Shown here one piece after another: positions 31,513 to 40,784 of a stretch of DNA of 57,991 bases. A model generated the notes under the pieces. The model saw only the letters and a program-made list of their open reading frames with translations, ran no database searches and was not told where the DNA came from. Every line of letters starts with the position of its first letter. Within the stretch, counting starts at the first letter, position 1. Position numbers and translations under genes: made by a program. Where the stretch lies: assembly GCA_022566535.1 (NCBI GenBank), contig JADFIR010000017.1, positions 1 to 57,991 of the forward strand. Reading direction: 5' to 3'. This stretch comes from Planctomycetota bacterium. GTDB taxonomy: Bacteria > Planctomycetota > Phycisphaerae > Phycisphaerales > SM1A02.

Positions 31513-32679
31513 TTAGACCTCACTAATCTTCACTGCTCGGTGCTCCCTTGCGGATACCAGCGCGGCGTGAAGCACTTTCTGCGTCCGGCAGGCGTCCTCG
31601 AAGTCGGCCACGGCAACGATGGGCTTGCGGCCGGCGATCGCCTTGATGATATCCGCAGCCTGGCTGATGAATTGGTGGTCGTACCCCAGCGGGTGCCCGG
31701 GCGGCCCGTACGCTTCGGCATAGGGATGATCGCCGGGGTTGGTGCACATGATCCTGCTCCAGCCACGCAGGGATGATTCAAGCGTGTTGTCCCACCATAG
31801 CAGCTCGTTCATCCGCTCGAAGTCGAACTTGATCGAGCCCCTCTCGGCGTTGATCTCCATGCAGTTACGGTTGGAATTGCCCGTGGCCAGACGGGTCGCT
31901 TCAAATGAGCCGACCGCCCCGGATTTGAACCGGGCAAGAAAGAGCGCACAATCATCAACGGTGGATCTGCCATAGCGGGTCTTGCGTCCTCGGCCCGCAT
32001 CAACCAGCGGTCGCCTGGTGATGAAGGTCTTGGCGATGGCTCCGGCGATCTCGGTGATCTCGTCTGCGGTGATGAAGCGGGCCATATCGACGATGTGGGC
32101 GTTCAGATCGCCATGCGCGCCGGAGCCGGCCTGGCTGACGTCGAAACGCCACGACAGACTTGTCTGAGGCCCGCCCCAATCCTGGAGGTACTGTGCGCGC
32201 ACGTGATAGATTCGCCCCAGCCTCCCCTTGCGGACGAGCTGATGCGCGAAAGCCACCGCGGGACAACGCCGGTAATTGAACCACACGAACGTCCCGATCC
32301 CCCGTCGCTTCGCTCGTTGGGCTGTGACGCGCATGGCCTGAGCATCGTCGAGTCTTCCCGCGAGCGGCTTTTCACACGCCACATGCTTGCCTGCCTCCAG
32401 CGCCGCCACGGCCTGGGGGGCATGGAGATGGTTCGGCGTGGCGATATCCACCAGATCGATGGTTGGATCGTCGATCACCCGGCCGAGGTCCGTAGTCGCC
32501 TTGGCCCAGCCCCACTTGCCGGCGAAGCGGTGGGCGTCTTTCGATTCCCGGGCGCAGACGGTGTGCATCACCGCAACTCGCGGCAGGTCGAAGAACTTGT
32601 TGACGCTCATCCAGGCGTTGGAATGGGCTCGGCCCATGAATCCGGTGCCGATCAGGGCGATGTTCAACGGTTTGGGCAT
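31513..32679 (-). CDS. Gfo/Idh/MocA-family oxidoreductase
   Basis: The 388-residue NAD(P)-dependent sugar or cyclitol dehydrogenase starts at 'MPKPLNIALIGTGFMGRAHSNAW', the Rossmann GxGxxG at the very N-terminus (GGAGGG ribosome site upstream); the longer open frame is not homologous. The 'EKPLA' motif ('VACEKPLAGRLDDA') with catalytic Lys is present, as is the beta-sheet C-terminal domain with 'GDLNAHIVDMARFI' (the conserved His near D-x3-D/H). The family's substrates include myo-inositol, glucose and uronates; the substrate here is not predictable. Planctomycetes carry many paralogues. A non-canonical relative may be at 39828. Confidence 0.88.
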   Translation of the reverse strand: MPKPLNIALIGTGFMGRAHSNAWMSVNKFFDLPRVAVMHTVCARESKDAHRFAGKWGWAKATTDLGRVIDDPTIDLVDIATPNHLHAPQAVAALEAGKHVACEKPLAGRLDDAQAMRVTAQRAKRRGIGTFVWFNYRRCPAVAFAHQLVRKGRLGRIYHVRAQYLQDWGGPQTSLSWRFDVSQAGSGAHGDLNAHIVDMARFITADEITEIAGAIAKTFITRRPLVDAGRGRKTRYGRSTVDDCALFLARFKSGAVGSFEATRLATGNSNRNCMEINAERGSIKFDFERMNELLWWDNTLESSLRGWSRIMCTNPGDHPYAEAYGPPGHPLGYDHQFISQAADIIKAIAGRKPIVAVADFEDACRTQKVLHAALVSAREHRAVKISEV

Positions 32680-32821
32680 CCCGCAACCCTCCGTGCCATG
32701 ATGATTTTCGCCATGCCCCCAATCGCGGCTTCGTCCCAAAGCCCGAGGCGACGCTGGGCGGACGCCACACAATCGTTCATAATGCTCGCGATCACGCAAC
32801 CCCCACAGGGAGAATAACCTG

Positions 32822-33805
32822 ATGATTACTCGCCGAGACTTCTGTCTGGCCCTGGGGGCCGTGGCCGCCACAGGCTCCCGGCCTCGGCGGTCCTGGGGCA
32901 CGCTGCCCAGGAGGCAGGCTCCGTTCGATTCTCAAGAGATACGCGGCAAGGGCGCGGTGATTCTCGGCGACGGCGGTCGCGTGCTGGTGATGCCCACCGG
33001 CGACGGCCCGGTGATGATCGATGCGAAGTTTTTCCACACGGCCGATGATCTGTACGAGCAGGTCCTTCAACACGTGCAGACTCCCCCGGCGCTCTTGATC
33101 AACACCCACCATCACCGCGACCATACCGGCGGCAACTGGAAATTCTCCCCCCACGGCGAGCTGATCGCGCATAAGAACCTGGCGCCACGGCTGGCGGGGA
33201 ATCTGACCCAATATCGCCGGACTGCCCAGCAGGAACTTGATCAACTTCGACAATCCGGGGCGGGTGAAACCCGGATCAACTCCGCCATCGCACGACTTGC
33301 GCGTGCCAAACGTCTGGCCGTGGACGATTTTGCCCCTGACCGGGTCTGCTCGGGGGAGCTGAACGTCAGCCCCGGCGGGCTGGAGCTGTACATTCGACAC
33401 TACGGCCCGGGTCACACCGACAACGACGTCGTTGTGTTCCTCCCCAAACTCAATATCCTGCACATGGGCGATCTGCTGTTCCACGAGCTGCACCCGTTCA
33501 TCGACAAAGCGGCAGGGGCCACGACCGTCGGCTGGCAGCGCTCGGTCCGCGAGGCGATGAAGCTGTGCAATGATGAGACGATCATCATCCCCGGCCACGG
33601 CAAGGTCACCGACCGGACCGCCCTGCCCAAGCAGATCGAGTATTTCGATCAACTGCGCCAGATCGTCGCCAAGGCGATGGCCGAGGGCAAGAGCCGTGAC
33701 GAGACCACCACAATGAAGCCGGACGTGTTCAAGGGCCGTGGCCTTGATCGCCTGCGATCCCACGCCCTCGGCGTGGTGTACGACGAATTGCACGCAGGGA
33801 AGTGA
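32822..33805 (+). CDS. Exported metallo-beta-lactamase-fold hydrolase
   Basis: The 327-residue protein has a Tat-like signal 'MITRRDFCLALGAVAATG' (twin Arg, residues 4-5) and a GGGAG ribosome site. The MBL di-metal motif is 'NTHHHRDHTGGNWKF' (HxHxDH), followed by 'YGPGHTDNDVVVF' (His), 'LHMGDLLFHELHPF' (Asp) and 'IIPGHGKVTD' (His), all in order. It resembles periplasmic MBL hydrolases similar to quinoprotein relay or L1-like enzymes, but no substrate can be assigned and beta-lactamase activity should not be assumed. It is divergent from the Gfo/Idh gene. Confidence 0.85.
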   Translation: MITRRDFCLALGAVAATGSRPRRSWGTLPRRQAPFDSQEIRGKGAVILGDGGRVLVMPTGDGPVMIDAKFFHTADDLYEQVLQHVQTPPALLINTHHHRDHTGGNWKFSPHGELIAHKNLAPRLAGNLTQYRRTAQQELDQLRQSGAGETRINSAIARLARAKRLAVDDFAPDRVCSGELNVSPGGLELYIRHYGPGHTDNDVVVFLPKLNILHMGDLLFHELHPFIDKAAGATTVGWQRSVREAMKLCNDETIIIPGHGKVTDRTALPKQIEYFDQLRQIVAKAMAEGKSRDETTTMKPDVFKGRGLDRLRSHALGVVYDELHAGK

Positions 33806-33825
33806 TCTCCCTTGCGCAACGGTTC

Positions 33826-33898
33826 AATAGCCGCGTGGCGGAAGCCCGCGGGCTTCTGCGCCCGTTGCTACCCAGTCCCTGCGGATGTGCATCCGCAG
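33826..33898. repeat. Palindrome cluster of the ATAGCC family
   Basis: CAATAGCCGCGTGGCG is followed by a perfect 16-nt palindrome GAAGCCCGCGGGCTTC (33841-33856) and a facing half ending GTTGCTACC; a hairpin CTGCGGAT-GTGC-ATCCGCAG (33879-33898) comes next. Short 'gctgaccgctgatc' tandem motifs lie at 33970-33992. No gene is present in 33806-33992. Confidence 0.6.
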
Positions 33899-33992
33899 TT
33901 GCCATAGAAGCCTTCCTTCGACGCGCGCGAATATTGGTAATACGGGATTCAATGAATAAATGGGCTCATCGCTGACCGCTGATCGCTGACCG

Positions 33993-35528
33993 CTATCCTT
34001 CCCACACCAGCACCGGGTTGCGGGCGGCGGCGACCTCGTCGGCCCGGCGGATTGGGGCGTCCGTCGGCGCTTCGGCCAGCGATTTCGGATCGCGCTCGAT
34101 CTCCTGGGCGATCTGCAACATCACATCCACGAAGTGGTCAAGCGTACGCTTGGATTCCGTATCGGTCGGCTCGACCATGAGGCAGTCGCGCAGCGGCCAG
34201 TGCATCGTCGGCGGATGAATGTCATAGTCAATCATCCGCTTGGCGATGTCGTTGAGTGAGACACCTTTCCGCAGCAATCGGTTCGGCACAGTGACGAACT
34301 CGTGAGCACAGAAGCGGCCCTTCTTGGGGTCGAAATAGGGCATCTCGTAGACATTGCACAGTCGGGCAGCCAGGTAATTCGCGCTGAGCACAGCTTTCTC
34401 CGCCACGTTGCGCAGCCCATCGGGCCCGCAGGCGGCGATATACGCCCAGCACCGCACCAGCACGCCGAACTGACTGGTAAAGCTACGCACTTTGCCGATG
34501 GATTTTGGACGGTCACGATCGAAGTAGAAGGAACCGTCCTCGGCCATCATCACCTGGGGCGCTGGCAGATACGGAGCGAGCTTCTCGCCGACGGCGATCG
34601 GTCCGGCCCCGGGCCCGCCGCAGCCGTGGGGCGTCGAGAAGGTCTTGTGCGTGTTGAAGTGCATCACATCGGCGCCGAACTCCCCCGGGCGGGTCTTGCC
34701 CAGGATCGCGTTCATGTTGGCGCCGTCGAGATAGAGCAAGGCCCCGGCGTCGTGCATGATGTCGGCTGCCTCGCAGATCTTGGCGTCGAACAACCCGGCG
34801 GTGTTGGGGTTGGTGATCATGAACGCCGCAATGGTGTTCGCCCCGTGCTCGTTGACCAGTCGGCGAAGGTCATCCAGGTCGGTGTACCCGTGGGCCGTCT
34901 TCACCGTGACCGCGTGGCAGGCGCACATCGTGCAACTCGCCGGGTTCGTGCCGTGGGCGCTGTCGGGCACGAGCACAATGTGGCGCTGGGGCTGGCCGAT
35001 ATCTTTGAAATACGCCCGGATGACCTTTAGCCCGGTGTACTCGCCGTGCGCACCCGCGGCCGGCTGGAGCGACACTTCGTCAAGCCCGGCGATCTCCTGG
35101 AGGAAGCACCGTGTTTCGTACAGCAGCCGCAGCGCCCCCTGGATCTGTTCGTCGTCCTGGAGCGGATGGAGCTGTGCAAATCCATCCAATGCCGCCGCCC
35201 ACTCGTTGATCCGAGGATTGTGCTTCATCGTGCACGACCCCAGCGGATAGAAATTGCCGTCGACCGAGAAGTTGCGTTGCGAAAGATGGGTGTAGTGGGT
35301 CATCACATCGTGCTGGCCGACTTCGGGCAATTCAACAGGCGCGCCGATCAACTCCGGCGGCAGATCGGCCCGCGGAACATCCAGCGGCGGCAGATCGACC
35401 GCGCGCTGCCCCGGCACCGACTTCTCAAAGATCACCGGCTCCACCGGCCGATCGCCGCGCGCCAGCCGGTGAATCGACCTGGTGCCTGCTCTCGTTGTCT
35501 TGGGCCTGGTTTCCATGACGCTGGTCAC
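33993..35528 (-). CDS. gcvPB: Glycine dehydrogenase (decarboxylating) subunit 2
   Basis: The 511-residue C-terminal half of the glycine cleavage P-protein carries the PLP lysine in 'MHFNTHKTFSTPHGCGGPG'. Other markers are 'YPLGSCTMKHNPRIN', 'LQPAAGAHGEYTGL' and 'PDSAHGTNPASC'. With subunit 1 it forms the heterotetrameric P-protein that decarboxylates glycine and loads the aminomethyl group onto lipoyl-GcvH. It overlaps gcvPA by 4 bp (ATGA). The N-terminal 20 residues are basic and may start at the second Met (35516). gcvT and gcvH are not in the window. Confidence 0.95.
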   Translation of the reverse strand: MTSVMETRPKTTRAGTRSIHRLARGDRPVEPVIFEKSVPGQRAVDLPPLDVPRADLPPELIGAPVELPEVGQHDVMTHYTHLSQRNFSVDGNFYPLGSCTMKHNPRINEWAAALDGFAQLHPLQDDEQIQGALRLLYETRCFLQEIAGLDEVSLQPAAGAHGEYTGLKVIRAYFKDIGQPQRHIVLVPDSAHGTNPASCTMCACHAVTVKTAHGYTDLDDLRRLVNEHGANTIAAFMITNPNTAGLFDAKICEAADIMHDAGALLYLDGANMNAILGKTRPGEFGADVMHFNTHKTFSTPHGCGGPGAGPIAVGEKLAPYLPAPQVMMAEDGSFYFDRDRPKSIGKVRSFTSQFGVLVRCWAYIAACGPDGLRNVAEKAVLSANYLAARLCNVYEMPYFDPKKGRFCAHEFVTVPNRLLRKGVSLNDIAKRMIDYDIHPPTMHWPLRDCLMVEPTDTESKRTLDHFVDVMLQIAQEIERDPKSLAEAPTDAPIRRADEVAAARNPVLVWEG

Positions 35529-36880
35529 GTGGCGAACTCCTCCAGCACCTCGACCAGGGCGTCCATTTCGTGCTTGGTGCGCTGTTCGGTGACGGCGATG
35601 AGGAGGTCATTCTCGTCGCCGATGCGTCCCATGCGCCGGCCGTGGGGCGCGATGCCTGCCAGGATGCGCCGGCGCTTGGCCGCTTCGATGATCTGGGTGA
35701 CCGGTTTCGGGCACGTGATGCAGAACTCGCAGAAGAACGGTCCGTCGAACTTCAGCGCGTAGCCGTCCAGGGCCGTGATCTGTTGGGCCAGGTAGTGAGC
35801 CTTGTGATAGCACTGCTGGGCCATCTCCCGCAGGCCGTGCTTTCCCATCGCCGTCATGAACATCGTCGCCCGCAGCGCAAGCAGGCCCTGGTTGGTGCAA
35901 ATGTTGGACGTAGCCTTGGCCCCACGGATGTGCTGTTCACGGGTCTGAAGTGTCAGGCAATAGGCCGCCCGGCCCTCGGTATCGGTCGTTCGTCCAATCA
36001 GCCGGCCGGGGATCTTCCGCATGAACTGGTTCCTGGCCGCTAGCAGCCCCAGATACGGCCCGCCCAGACTCAGCGGCACGCCGAGCGGCTGGCCTTCACC
36101 AGCGGCGATGTCCGCTGAGCACTCGCCGGGCTTGCGGAGCAACGCACAGGCAATCGGATTGAAGACCGCGATCGCACAGACGCCGTCTCGCTCATGGGCC
36201 GCCCCGAAGCAACCGTCCCAATCCTCGATCAGTCCCCAGACGTTGGGCGATTGGATCACGACACATGCGGCTTCGTCGTCGAGCTCCCGGCGCACTGTCT
36301 GGGCCGCGATGCGACCGCCGTCCGCCGGCAGCTCGACCAAATCCCCAGGCAGGTCTTGCAGGTATGTTCGCAGGACGGCCCGGTAGTCCGGATGAAGCGT
36401 CGAGGCGACCAGGACGCGCCGTTTGCCGCAGTGTTGCAGCGCCATCAGCACTGCCTCGGCGACGGCGGTAGCGCCCTCGTAGAGGCTGGCGTTGGCAATG
36501 TCCAAACCGGTCAGCCGGGCCACCTGTGTCTGAAACTCAAAGAACGCCTGGAGACTGCCCTGCGACGCCTCGGCCTGGTAGGGCGTGTAGGCGGTCAGGA
36601 ACTCGCCGCGACCGGCCAACTGATCAATAAGCACCGGGCAGAAATGGTCATACGCCCCGCCGCCCATGAAGCAGACCATGTCGTGCGGGCCGTGGTTGTG
36701 GGCGGCCATCTCCGCCAGCTCCCGCTTGAGTTGGAGTTCCGACATGGCCGGGGGCAGATCGAGCGTGTCGTTGAATCGGATCTGTTGGGGAATCGCGTTG
36801 AAAAGCTGCTCGATGCTTTCGGCCCCGATCGCCTCGAGCATCGCGGACTGCTCATGGGGTGTGATCTGCGTGTAATCCAT
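35525..36880 (-). CDS. gcvPA: Glycine dehydrogenase (decarboxylating) subunit 1
   Basis: The 451-residue N-terminal half of the split P-protein starts 'MDYTQITPHEQSAMLEAIG', the family's usual start, so the first 15 codons of the longer frame are dropped. Motifs are 'FMGGGAYDHFCPV', 'LTAYTPYQAEASQG', 'ANASLYEGATAVAEA' and 'GRTTDTEGRAAYCLTLQTRE'. It is the first gene of gcvPA-gcvPB. The two-subunit form is known in Firmicutes, archaea and planctomycetes. The 272-bp divergent region to the M28 peptidase (36881-37152) contains a plus-strand TACAGT (37090-37095) that could be a -10. Confidence 0.95.
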   Translation of the reverse strand: MDYTQITPHEQSAMLEAIGAESIEQLFNAIPQQIRFNDTLDLPPAMSELQLKRELAEMAAHNHGPHDMVCFMGGGAYDHFCPVLIDQLAGRGEFLTAYTPYQAEASQGSLQAFFEFQTQVARLTGLDIANASLYEGATAVAEAVLMALQHCGKRRVLVASTLHPDYRAVLRTYLQDLPGDLVELPADGGRIAAQTVRRELDDEAACVVIQSPNVWGLIEDWDGCFGAAHERDGVCAIAVFNPIACALLRKPGECSADIAAGEGQPLGVPLSLGGPYLGLLAARNQFMRKIPGRLIGRTTDTEGRAAYCLTLQTREQHIRGAKATSNICTNQGLLALRATMFMTAMGKHGLREMAQQCYHKAHYLAQQITALDGYALKFDGPFFCEFCITCPKPVTQIIEAAKRRRILAGIAPHGRRMGRIGDENDLLIAVTEQRTKHEMDALVEVLEEFAT

Positions 36881-37152
36881 AGTACATGCGAGAGCTGGCA
36901 GGGCTGGGGCGAGAGACGGCGGCAACCGTTTCGGCAGCGCCTAGACTCGATGACCGAACGACATCGCCGTAGACTGCGAAGCGGCAACTATATTCGCTGC
37001 CCGCGCTGCGAGCAACGCAGCCGACACGTGACGCCGGCGAAGTGTGCCCGCAGTCGGTCCTCGGATCGCATATCGGCCGGGTTTCCTGCTACAGTCTTGA
37101 TCAGGCTGGCAAGCTTCGGCCGTTTGTTGCCTCTGCGAAAGGACGATCTCCC

Positions 37153-39213
37153 ATGGCTGATATCAATCGTCTCGTCCAATTCGTTGCCCTGACGGCGGCC
37201 GTGGTCTGGTTCGGTTTGACCGCTCGGGCCCAGGCCGGTCAGCCCGCCGAGCCGACCGGCGCGGGCGAAACTGAATCGACGGCTCGAATCGTTGATGGTC
37301 CGGCCAATATCCGAAGTTTCGCCCCCGAGGAGTCGGCGGTCACGGTCAACGCCGCCGAGGTCAACCTGCGGCAGGTGTTTGAGGATCTTGGGCCCGATGC
37401 CACCCTTTGGTACCAGCACGTGCAGACGCTGGCCAACCCGTTCTTCGAGGGCCGGGCGCCGGGCACGCGCGGCGTTGAACTGGCGGCCCAATACATCGAG
37501 TTCTACTTCCGCACCTACGGGCTGGAACCTGCGTTCGGTGCGGGGGGGGAGCAACTCGGCGGCCCATCTGACGCTGCCCGGGAGAGCTATCGCCAGCCGT
37601 TTGACTTCAGCGTGCGTGGCCGGCGCGTGCAGGTGGAGATCACCGAGGCGGTGCTGTCGATCAACGGCCCAGAGCTGGCTGACGGCGAGGATTTCATCGT
37701 GCTGGGGAATTCCGGCAGCGGCGCGGTCACGGCACCGCTGAGCTTCGTGGGATACGGCATCGACGAAGGACCCGATGAGTACACCAGCTTCGACGACGAC
37801 ACCGACCTGAGTGGGCGCGTCGCGCTGCTGCTTCGCTACGAACCGCTCGATGACGACGGCGCCAGCCGGTGGAGCACCGAGCGCTTCAGCCGACAGGCGG
37901 GGATCGCCCGCAAGATGCGAAGTGTGGTTGAGCGCGGCGCCGCGGGCATCCTGCTGGTCAATCCGCCCGGGGCGGTCCACGGCCGTGAGGGATTGGAGCC
38001 GATCGGCCACAGCCGCGGGTTCGGCCCCGGCCTTGACATTCCGGCGATGCAGATCACGCCCCAAGTCGCCGACCGGTTGCTGCGGGATGCTGATGCGCTC
38101 GGCCGGGACCTGCTGACCTGGCGGCGCCTGGCCGATACCGGCGAGGTCAAGACAGTCCCTCTCAGTGACGACGTGCAGGTGACGATGGCGACCGCGGTTC
38201 AGCGCAAACGCGACCGCCGCGAGTCCGAAGCCGAGAACGTCGGAGGCATCCTTCCGGGCAAAGGCGATCTCGCCGATCAGTGGATCGTCATCGGGGCTCA
38301 TTTCGATCATGTCGGTGACGGATCACTGGGCGGCGTAAATCCGCGCAACCGCGGGCAACTTCACCCCGGTGCCGATGACAACGCCTCCGGAACGGCCGGC
38401 GTGCTGATTCTGGCCAGGAAGCTCTCCGAGGCCTACGCAGACGCTCCCGACGATGCAAACCTGCGTTCGGTGCTCTTCCTCACCTTCGGGGCCGAGGAGA
38501 TGGGCCTGCACGGCTCACGCTATTTCGCAAACAACCCGACGATCCCCATCGAGAACATCGGCATTCTGCTCAACATGGACATGATCGGGCGGCTGCGCAG
38601 CGGAAACTTGTCGGTGCTGGGAACGGAGACTGCTGCGGGCCTTTCAGAGATCCTTCAACCGCATTTTGAGGCCAGCGGACTAACGGTCTCGGTCAATCCT
38701 GGCGGCAGCGGGCAGTCCGACGATGCGAGCTTCGACCGTGTTGAGGTGCCCGCGTTGCATTTCTTCACGGGCATGCACCGGGAGTACACCTCGCCGAGCG
38801 ACCAGGCCTACACGGTCAACCCGGCGGGCGCGGGCGAGATCCTCGATCTGATGTTTGACATCGCCCAGGATCTTGCCACCCGGCCGGACCAGCTGGTCTA
38901 CCAGGAGCCACCCGCCGGCCGCGGCCGGGATCGCGGCTACGCCTCTGTCCGGCTGGGCATTCGGCCCGGGATGGGTGAGGAGGCCCAGACCGGAGTGCTG
39001 GTCGATGCGGTCTCGCAAGGCACCAGCGCGGCCGATGCGGGAATGATCCAAGGCGACATCATCGTGGCCTGGGGCGACCGGCCGATCGATGGTCTGGGCG
39101 ATCTGTTCGACCAGCTTCAGGCGCACAAGCCGGGCGACCAGGTGAAGATCACCGTTCTTCGAGACGCAAAGCGAGTCGTGCTCGACGTCACGTTGAAATC
39201 TAGCGACGGATAG
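37153..39213 (+). CDS. Secreted M28 aminopeptidase with PA and PDZ domains
   Basis: The 686-residue exported zinc peptidase has a signal peptide (residues 1-27, ending 'TARAQA') and AAGGA ribosome site. Its layout is an N-terminal region with part of the peptidase fold, a protease-associated (PA) insert around residues 200-300 ('ALLLRYEPLDDDG', 'AAGILLVNPPG'), then the M28 catalytic core. The metal ligands are visible: His-Asp in 'IGAHFDHVGDG', Asp in 'HPGADDNASGTAG', Glu pair in 'TFGAEEMGLHGS', Asp in 'LNMDMIGR' and a late His in 'LHFFTGMHREYTSP'. The C-terminal ~90 residues form a PDZ domain ('GVLVDAVSQGTSAADAGM', 'GDIIVAWGDRPIDG'). It probably trims peptides outside the cytoplasmic membrane. 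Confidence 0.9.
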   Translation: MADINRLVQFVALTAAVVWFGLTARAQAGQPAEPTGAGETESTARIVDGPANIRSFAPEESAVTVNAAEVNLRQVFEDLGPDATLWYQHVQTLANPFFEGRAPGTRGVELAAQYIEFYFRTYGLEPAFGAGGEQLGGPSDAARESYRQPFDFSVRGRRVQVEITEAVLSINGPELADGEDFIVLGNSGSGAVTAPLSFVGYGIDEGPDEYTSFDDDTDLSGRVALLLRYEPLDDDGASRWSTERFSRQAGIARKMRSVVERGAAGILLVNPPGAVHGREGLEPIGHSRGFGPGLDIPAMQITPQVADRLLRDADALGRDLLTWRRLADTGEVKTVPLSDDVQVTMATAVQRKRDRRESEAENVGGILPGKGDLADQWIVIGAHFDHVGDGSLGGVNPRNRGQLHPGADDNASGTAGVLILARKLSEAYADAPDDANLRSVLFLTFGAEEMGLHGSRYFANNPTIPIENIGILLNMDMIGRLRSGNLSVLGTETAAGLSEILQPHFEASGLTVSVNPGGSGQSDDASFDRVEVPALHFFTGMHREYTSPSDQAYTVNPAGAGEILDLMFDIAQDLATRPDQLVYQEPPAGRGRDRGYASVRLGIRPGMGEEAQTGVLVDAVSQGTSAADAGMIQGDIIVAWGDRPIDGLGDLFDQLQAHKPGDQVKITVLRDAKRVVLDVTLKSSDG

Positions 39214-39250
39214 CCCCTCAGCGGCCGGCTAACGAGCGATTCCCCAAACA

Positions 39251-39278
39251 CACAGCGGGCCCGGTTGGACCCGCTGTG
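39251..39278 (-). terminator. Rho-independent terminator of rnpB
   Basis: The minus strand has a long stem CACAGCGGGTCC / GGGCCCGCTGTG with an AACC-type loop, followed by TGTTTGGGG, just 3' of the RNase P RNA. Confidence 0.75.
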
Positions 39279-39284
39279 CTCGGT

Positions 39285-39718
39285 CGTGTGTGGACGTAAG
39301 CCGAATTCTGTTCCCCGACACGTCGGGGCGGCGATCATTCGTCTAGGGCCGCCGTTGCCGGCGACCTCGAGCACGCTACCCGTCCTCATGCCACGGACCA
39401 TGGTTCCCGAAAGCGAACTTCCGGTGGAGGACTGCTTGCGCTTGCACCCGGTGGGGTTTGCCGTGCCCCGGCTGTCACCAGCCGGGCGGTGCGCTCTTAC
39501 CGCACCATTTCACCCTTACCTCCCCGCAATGGGCTGAGGCGCCGCGAGAAACACGACGACACAAAACTTCCGGGGGTCGGCGGTGTGTTTTCTGTGGCAC
39601 TTTCCCTAGCTCCGCGACCAAGAGCCGGTGGGCGTTACCCACCACCGTGTCCTGCGGTGTTCGGACTTTCCTCCGCCGCCGGTTACCCCGCGACGGCGAT
39701 CGTCTGTCCACGCAGTCA
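39285..39718 (-). ncRNA. rnpB: RNase P RNA (bacterial class A)
   Basis: The ~434-nt catalytic RNA matures tRNA 5' ends. Minus-strand signatures include the universal 'GAGGAAAGTCCGAACACC' (CR-I/P4 5' half), 'GTGCCACAGAAAA', 'AGGGTGAAATGGTGCGGTAAG' (split over 39495-39520), 'GGCAAACCCCACC' and the 3' block 'GAACAGAATTCGGCTTACG'. The 5' TGCGTGGAC pairs with 3' GTCCACACA to close helix P1, which set the ends. Several open frames overlap it and are not genes. Confidence 0.97.
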
Positions 39719-39814
39719 TTGTAGCGGTCAGCGATCAACTGTCAGCCATCGGTGAATAATCAATTGGGGAGAGTTGGACGCTGAACGCTGATAGCTGAAT
39801 GCTGCTGGCTCTCG

Positions 39815-39820
39815 TACACT
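39815..39820 (+). promoter_or_regulatory. -10 hexamer for the gene at 39828
   Basis: TACACT ends 7 nt before the ATG, with no ribosome site between. Upstream (39719-39800) are short 'gctgaacgctgatagctgaat' type direct repeats. Confidence 0.5.
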
Positions 39821-39827
39821 ACCCGCC

Positions 39828-40784
39828 ATGTCATCCACAGTGCGGCTTATCGCCTGGATCGAGCCCGGGCAGGAAGAGCTCATTCGAGATGCCGTGAAGC
39901 GCGGCGGATTCGAGCTGGCCGCTGTGGGATCATACGACACGGCTGCGGGGGTCAGCCTCAGCGAATCGCTCGAAACGAATCGAGTCGCCACCTTGCGCGA
40001 GGCAGTCCTCCAGGACGATGCGGGCCTGCTGTGGCTGGCGGCGGGCCGGCGGATCGAACCGGATGAACGGCGACTCATTCGTGAGGCCGGCTTGCTTACC
40101 ATCACCAGCGAACCAATGCCAGGTTCCGTTGCCGAGGTGCTGTCCGATCCTCGTGAAGCCGTCACCGCCCGATTCGTGCCGCTGATGCGACAAAGCCCCG
40201 GCTATCGCGCCGCCCGCGAGGTGTTTGAGCAATTCGGTCAACGGCAGTGCGTCAACATTTTTCTGGGCAGCGCTCCGGTCCAGGGCTCGCTGTTTGCCCG
40301 CCTCTTCGATGCGATGGACCTGGCCCAGACCTTGTGCGGATCAATCGAGATGCTGGATGCAGCACTGTGCGGGGAGATGTCCGGCGTCCCCGAGACGCTT
40401 GGCGGGCTTCACGGTCATCTCACCTTGAACATGCGCTTCTCGGACAACCGTTGCGCGTGCGCGGCCGTGAGCGATCAGGCCGGCGGATGGTTTCGGGCGA
40501 TCACGCTCCTGGGCGAAGGCGGCTGCGTCCGGATTGAAGACGATGGTTTCAACTGGACCGCACCTGATGGCCACACGATCGACTCACACCGGGAGCCGCA
40601 GTTGCTCAGCCCCGGTGAACTGGTCGCGATGCAGGTTCGGCGGCTGCTGGACCATCTCGATGCGACCGATCCGCCGCCGGACGAGGCGGGCATCTTGACC
40701 TTGTGTGAAGCGGCCCGGCTCAGTTGCCGCACCGGCCAGGGCGAAGTCCCTCGCAAGATGTTGGAGATGCTCAGGCGGCCGTAG
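39828..40784 (+). CDS. Gfo/Idh/MocA-like protein lacking the nucleotide loop (tentative)
   Basis: The 318-residue cytosolic protein has an N-terminal part ('VRLIAWIEPGQEELIRDAV') resembling a Rossmann-type oxidoreductase domain but without GxGxxG or the EKP motif. The C-terminal part 'GGLHGHLTLNMRFSDNRCAC' then 'GGWFRAITLLGEGGCVRIED' resembles the beta-sheet domain of Gfo/Idh/MocA proteins. That suggests a catalytically inactive or divergent member. This assignment rests on recalled similarity only and a new family is possible. Its 3' end overlaps the convergent DUF418 gene by 14 bp. Confidence 0.55.
   Translation: MSSTVRLIAWIEPGQEELIRDAVKRGGFELAAVGSYDTAAGVSLSESLETNRVATLREAVLQDDAGLLWLAAGRRIEPDERRLIREAGLLTITSEPMPGSVAEVLSDPREAVTARFVPLMRQSPGYRAAREVFEQFGQRQCVNIFLGSAPVQGSLFARLFDAMDLAQTLCGSIEMLDAALCGEMSGVPETLGGLHGHLTLNMRFSDNRCACAAVSDQAGGWFRAITLLGEGGCVRIEDDGFNWTAPDGHTIDSHREPQLLSPGELVAMQVRRLLDHLDATDPPPDEAGILTLCEAARLSCRTGQGEVPRKMLEMLRRP

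Noticed and set aside
32792..33793. 333-residue minus-strand frame opposite the MBL hydrolase
   Set aside because: The plus frame has the HxHxDH motif and Tat signal; the minus translation is not protein-like.
36988..38310. 440-residue minus-strand frame opposite the M28 peptidase
   Set aside because: The plus strand carries all peptidase metal ligands; the minus frame is a composition shadow.
39475..39755. Several 80-90-residue frames near 39475-39755
   Set aside because: They overlap the RNase P RNA, whose conserved blocks explain the sequence.
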